DNA of 64,000 nucleotides from Actinomycetes bacterium. GTDB lineage: Bacteria > Actinomycetota > Coriobacteriia > Coriobacteriales > JAEZZM01. The translations under genes were made by a program, and so were the position numbers. The notes below the pieces were generated by a model. It saw only the letters and a program-made list of their open reading frames with translations. It was not told the DNA's origin and did no database searches. Location: contig JAEZZM010000049.1 of the NCBI GenBank assembly GCA_023418575.1, positions 1-64,000 on the forward strand. The letters are read 5' to 3'. This document shows positions 62,025 through 64,000 of the stretch, piece by piece (the stretch's first letter is position 1; every line of letters begins with the position of its first letter).

Positions 62025-62639
62025 ATGGAAGACACAACAAGCCAAGAACTCTTAGCTCTGCGTAGCAAACAAGACGAGGGTCTTATTTCACTAGCTTGCC
62101 TTAAAGAGTTTTTGCATGCTTGTAAGCGCTGTCCTTTATCGGAAAGCAGAAAAAACATTGTTTTTGGAGCAGGAGCAACAGATGCTCGACTTGTAATAGT
62201 GGGGGAGGCTCCGGGTGCACAAGAAGATGAGCAAGGAACTCCTTTTGTGGGGGCAAGCGGCAAGGCGCTTTCTGAGTACTTAAGTTTAGCGGGTCTTGAT
62301 AGAAGTCAAGTTTTTATTGCTAATGTTCTTAAATGCAGGCCACCTTCAAACAGAAACCCTCATGCAGAAGAGATTGCACAGTGCGCCCCGTTTTTAAGAG
62401 AGCAGATCAGAACAATACAGCCCGAGATCATTCTTACTCTGGGTAATTTTGCTACGCGCTTTATTTTAAAGAGTGAAAAAGGAATAAGCGAGCTGAGGGG
62501 AAAACCGGTGAGCCTGGGGGCTTTTACCGTGCTCCCCACCTTTCATCCAGCAGCCGCTCTTTATGATAGAAAGAAGCGCTCTGCTATTGAAGAAGACTTT
62601 AATTTACTTAAAGAATTGCTTGCAGATTCTAGGAGATGA
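62025..62639 (+). CDS. Uracil-DNA glycosylase, family 4 (iron-sulfur)
   Basis: A 204-residue DNA repair enzyme. 4Fe-4S ligands Cys33, Cys36, Cys104 and Cys120; catalytic motif GEAPGAQEDEQGTPFVG; C-terminal motif PTFHPAAALYD. It excises uracil from DNA. It lies 27 bp after alr and 6 bp before the tsaE-tsaB fusion. Confidence 0.95.
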   Translation: MEDTTSQELLALRSKQDEGLISLACLKEFLHACKRCPLSESRKNIVFGAGATDARLVIVGEAPGAQEDEQGTPFVGASGKALSEYLSLAGLDRSQVFIANVLKCRPPSNRNPHAEEIAQCAPFLREQIRTIQPEIILTLGNFATRFILKSEKGISELRGKPVSLGAFTVLPTFHPAAALYDRKKRSAIEEDFNLLKELLADSRR

Positions 62640-62645
62640 AGATAG

Positions 62646-64000
62646 ATGTCCCTGCATTATCAGTCAAAAGCTCACTATAAGCTTGATCAACTTGAGGACA
62701 CCCTTGCTTTGGGCGCTCTTTTGGCACAGCTCATAAAAGCGGGAGACATTATCCTGCTTGAAGGTGATCTTGGTGCGGGAAAGACTCATTTCACTAAAGG
62801 CCTTGCTGCTGGTCTCAATTCAAAACAAAGCGTAACGAGCCCCACCTTTAGCCTTATGCAAATATATGATGGTCAAAACTCTGATGGTCAAAGCCTAAAG
62901 CTCTTTCATTTTGATTTGTATCGCATTGAAAAGAGTTCTGAGCTTGTTGATATAGATTTTAGAGGCCTCCTTGAGCAAGACGCTGCTTCCATTATTGAAT
63001 GGGGAGAGCGATTTACAGATGAACTTCCTGACCAGTATCTTTTGTTTCGCGTATCCAAGCAGCCTTTTGAGAAGCTGCAACAAGCGGAAGTGCAGCAGGC
63101 AGTGGCGAGCAGCAAACTTCAAGAAGCAGGAGAGCAGCAAAAAGTAGAAGAGCAGCAAAAGGCAGAAGAGCAGCAGGAAATAAATTCACAAAGGGGGGAA
63201 GGCGATTATCCTTCACAGGAGCGTTGGGTTCGTTTAGAGCTGTGCTCAAAAGAGAGGGCTCAAAAACAGCTATTAAACTCTCGAGCCCATGAGCTTTTTG
63301 AGAGTTTTGACCAGCTGCTTTTATCGGTCAGCTGTGATGAGCAAGGTGATGCGCTTTTTGCAGGGCAAAAGCCGAAAGCTTTAGAGCGCGCTGAGCTTAG
63401 CAAACTCAAACTATCTGCTGATGAGAAGCAGGCCTCATATGGGCAGAGTGCATGCGGGCAGGATACATGTGAGCAAAATGCATGCGAACAGGATACATGC
63501 GGGCAGGATACATGCAGGCAGGTCTTGCATGAACAGGTGTATCAGGATAAAGCAAGTCTCAGGCATTTGGCTCAAAATTGCGATAAACCCGAAGCTTCAT
63601 ACCAGGCTTTACTTAAATCAAATGATGAATATTGTTTAGTTAAAGGTTTCATGCTGGCCTGTGATAGTGCGGGTGAGGTTTTGGGCCTAGGGCTTGCACA
63701 TGTTTCATATCGTTTATATAGAGACCAAAGCATACAGATAAGAGAGCTTAAGCCACTTTATAGCACGGCCATTGCTGCTCCACGCAGGGCAAATGAGGTC
63801 TTAATAGAAGCAAGCTTGGAAATGCTTGATAAATTTGACTTGGATGTCAAACAGCTATCTGCGGTTTTAGTGGGAAGAGGGCCTGGTTCATTTACAGGGG
63901 TGCGCATTGCTGTTGCTACCGCCAAAGGTTTAGCCCAAAGCCTTAAGCTTCCCTTACTGGGGGTCTCCAGTCTTGAGGCTATGGCGCAAGCTTATCTTGC
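62646..64000 (+). CDS. TsaE-TsaB fusion (tRNA t6A biosynthesis), 3' end outside window
   Basis: An uninterrupted frame from ATG 62646 to the window edge (451 codons visible). Residues 1-130 are TsaE: LLEGDLGAGKTHFTKGLA (Walker A 41-48), SPTFSLMQIY, FHFDLYRI, IIEWGERF. From about 334 the frame is TsaB: FMLACDSAGEVLGLGLAHV, RRANEVLIEASLEML, VGRGPGSFTGVRIAVATAKGLAQ. Both act with TsaD to make threonylcarbamoyladenosine at tRNA A37. They are joined by a linker of nearly 200 residues with Gln/Glu-rich (EEQQKAEEQQ) and Cys-rich repeats. AGGAG lies ten bases before the ATG. Whether a RimI or TsaD domain follows cannot be seen. Confidence 0.93.
   Translation, partial: MSLHYQSKAHYKLDQLEDTLALGALLAQLIKAGDIILLEGDLGAGKTHFTKGLAAGLNSKQSVTSPTFSLMQIYDGQNSDGQSLKLFHFDLYRIEKSSELVDIDFRGLLEQDAASIIEWGERFTDELPDQYLLFRVSKQPFEKLQQAEVQQAVASSKLQEAGEQQKVEEQQKAEEQQEINSQRGEGDYPSQERWVRLELCSKERAQKQLLNSRAHELFESFDQLLLSVSCDEQGDALFAGQKPKALERAELSKLKLSADEKQASYGQSACGQDTCEQNACEQDTCGQDTCRQVLHEQVYQDKASLRHLAQNCDKPEASYQALLKSNDEYCLVKGFMLACDSAGEVLGLGLAHVSYRLYRDQSIQIRELKPLYSTAIAAPRRANEVLIEASLEMLDKFDLDVKQLSAVLVGRGPGSFTGVRIAVATAKGLAQSLKLPLLGVSSLEAMAQAYL
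63453..63527. repeat. 15-bp in-frame tandem repeat in the TsaE-TsaB linker
   Basis: Five units of the type TGCGGGCAGGATACA encode C-G-Q-D-T-like pentapeptides, placing five Cys exactly five residues apart. Confidence 0.88.

Noticed and set aside
63421..63639. Plus-strand frame rich in His/Ile/Arg/Met repeats
   Set aside because: Another frame of the 15-bp repeat within the tsaE-tsaB fusion.

Overview
The window reads as a chromosome segment of an anaerobic, Gram-positive actinobacterium, most likely class Coriobacteriia (an Atopobium/Olsenella-like organism). This placement is inferred from gene content, not from a 16S gene. Supporting observations are LPxTG cell-wall proteins, a Tad/Flp pilus locus without a secretin, Shine-Dalgarno sequences of the AAAGGAGGTGATCT type, frequent GTG/TTG starts, a molybdenum-hydroxylase purine cluster of the Enterococcus EF2563/E. 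coli ygfK-ssnA type, and moderate AT richness.

Layout. 0-2.5 kb: the end of an acyl-CoA dehydratase activase-like gene, an ACT protein and an iron alcohol dehydrogenase. 2.6-13.4 kb (minus strand): a molybdenum hydroxylase/purine operon (ygfK-like, NCS2 permease, xdhC, FAD-less xdh, yqeC, mocA-yqeB fusion) with ssnA upstream. 13.7 kb: tRNA-fMet. 14-17 kb: a large anchored surface protein. 17.3-20.6 kb (minus): a Fic protein, an EF2568-type cysteine desulfurase and a GNAT enzyme. 20.7-24 kb: a TPP riboswitch controlling an ECF thiamine/HMP transporter whose two ATPases and T component are one polypeptide. 24-27.4 kb: two opposed LPxTG genes flanking a tyrosine recombinase. 27.5-36 kb: an O-antigen-ligase-like protein, two TrkH paralogues with a small membrane protein between them, an exported OB-fold-like protein, rsgA and mobB. 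36-47.3 kb: a Tad pilus operon. 47.3-64 kb: tRNA-Phe and housekeeping genes (GH5, rsmI, metG, tatD, rsmA, rplM-rpsI, glmM, glmS, acpS, nnrE/D, CBS, alr, udg and a TsaE-TsaB fusion that runs off the end).

The strongest candidate for an undescribed system is at 24.0-27.4 kb. The signal-peptide starts of the two LPxTG genes form a 71-bp inverted repeat (5 mismatches). The repeat encloses a segment of about 1.3 kb that carries a tyrosine recombinase gene and one strong promoter with a ribosome binding site. That promoter faces only the left gene, and the right gene has no visible promoter or ribosome binding site. A third, start-less copy of the same 5' end lies at 24.01 kb. This is the architecture expected of an invertible surface-protein switch with the recombinase inside the invertible segment.

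The Mo-hydroxylase system is also unusual. The Xdh lacks a FAD domain, the YgfK homologue lacks its central GltD-like flavin/NAD(P)H module, and MocA is fused to YqeB. A compact structured leader precedes ygfK. Across the window, several proteins carry short in-frame tandem repeats in linkers or leaders.
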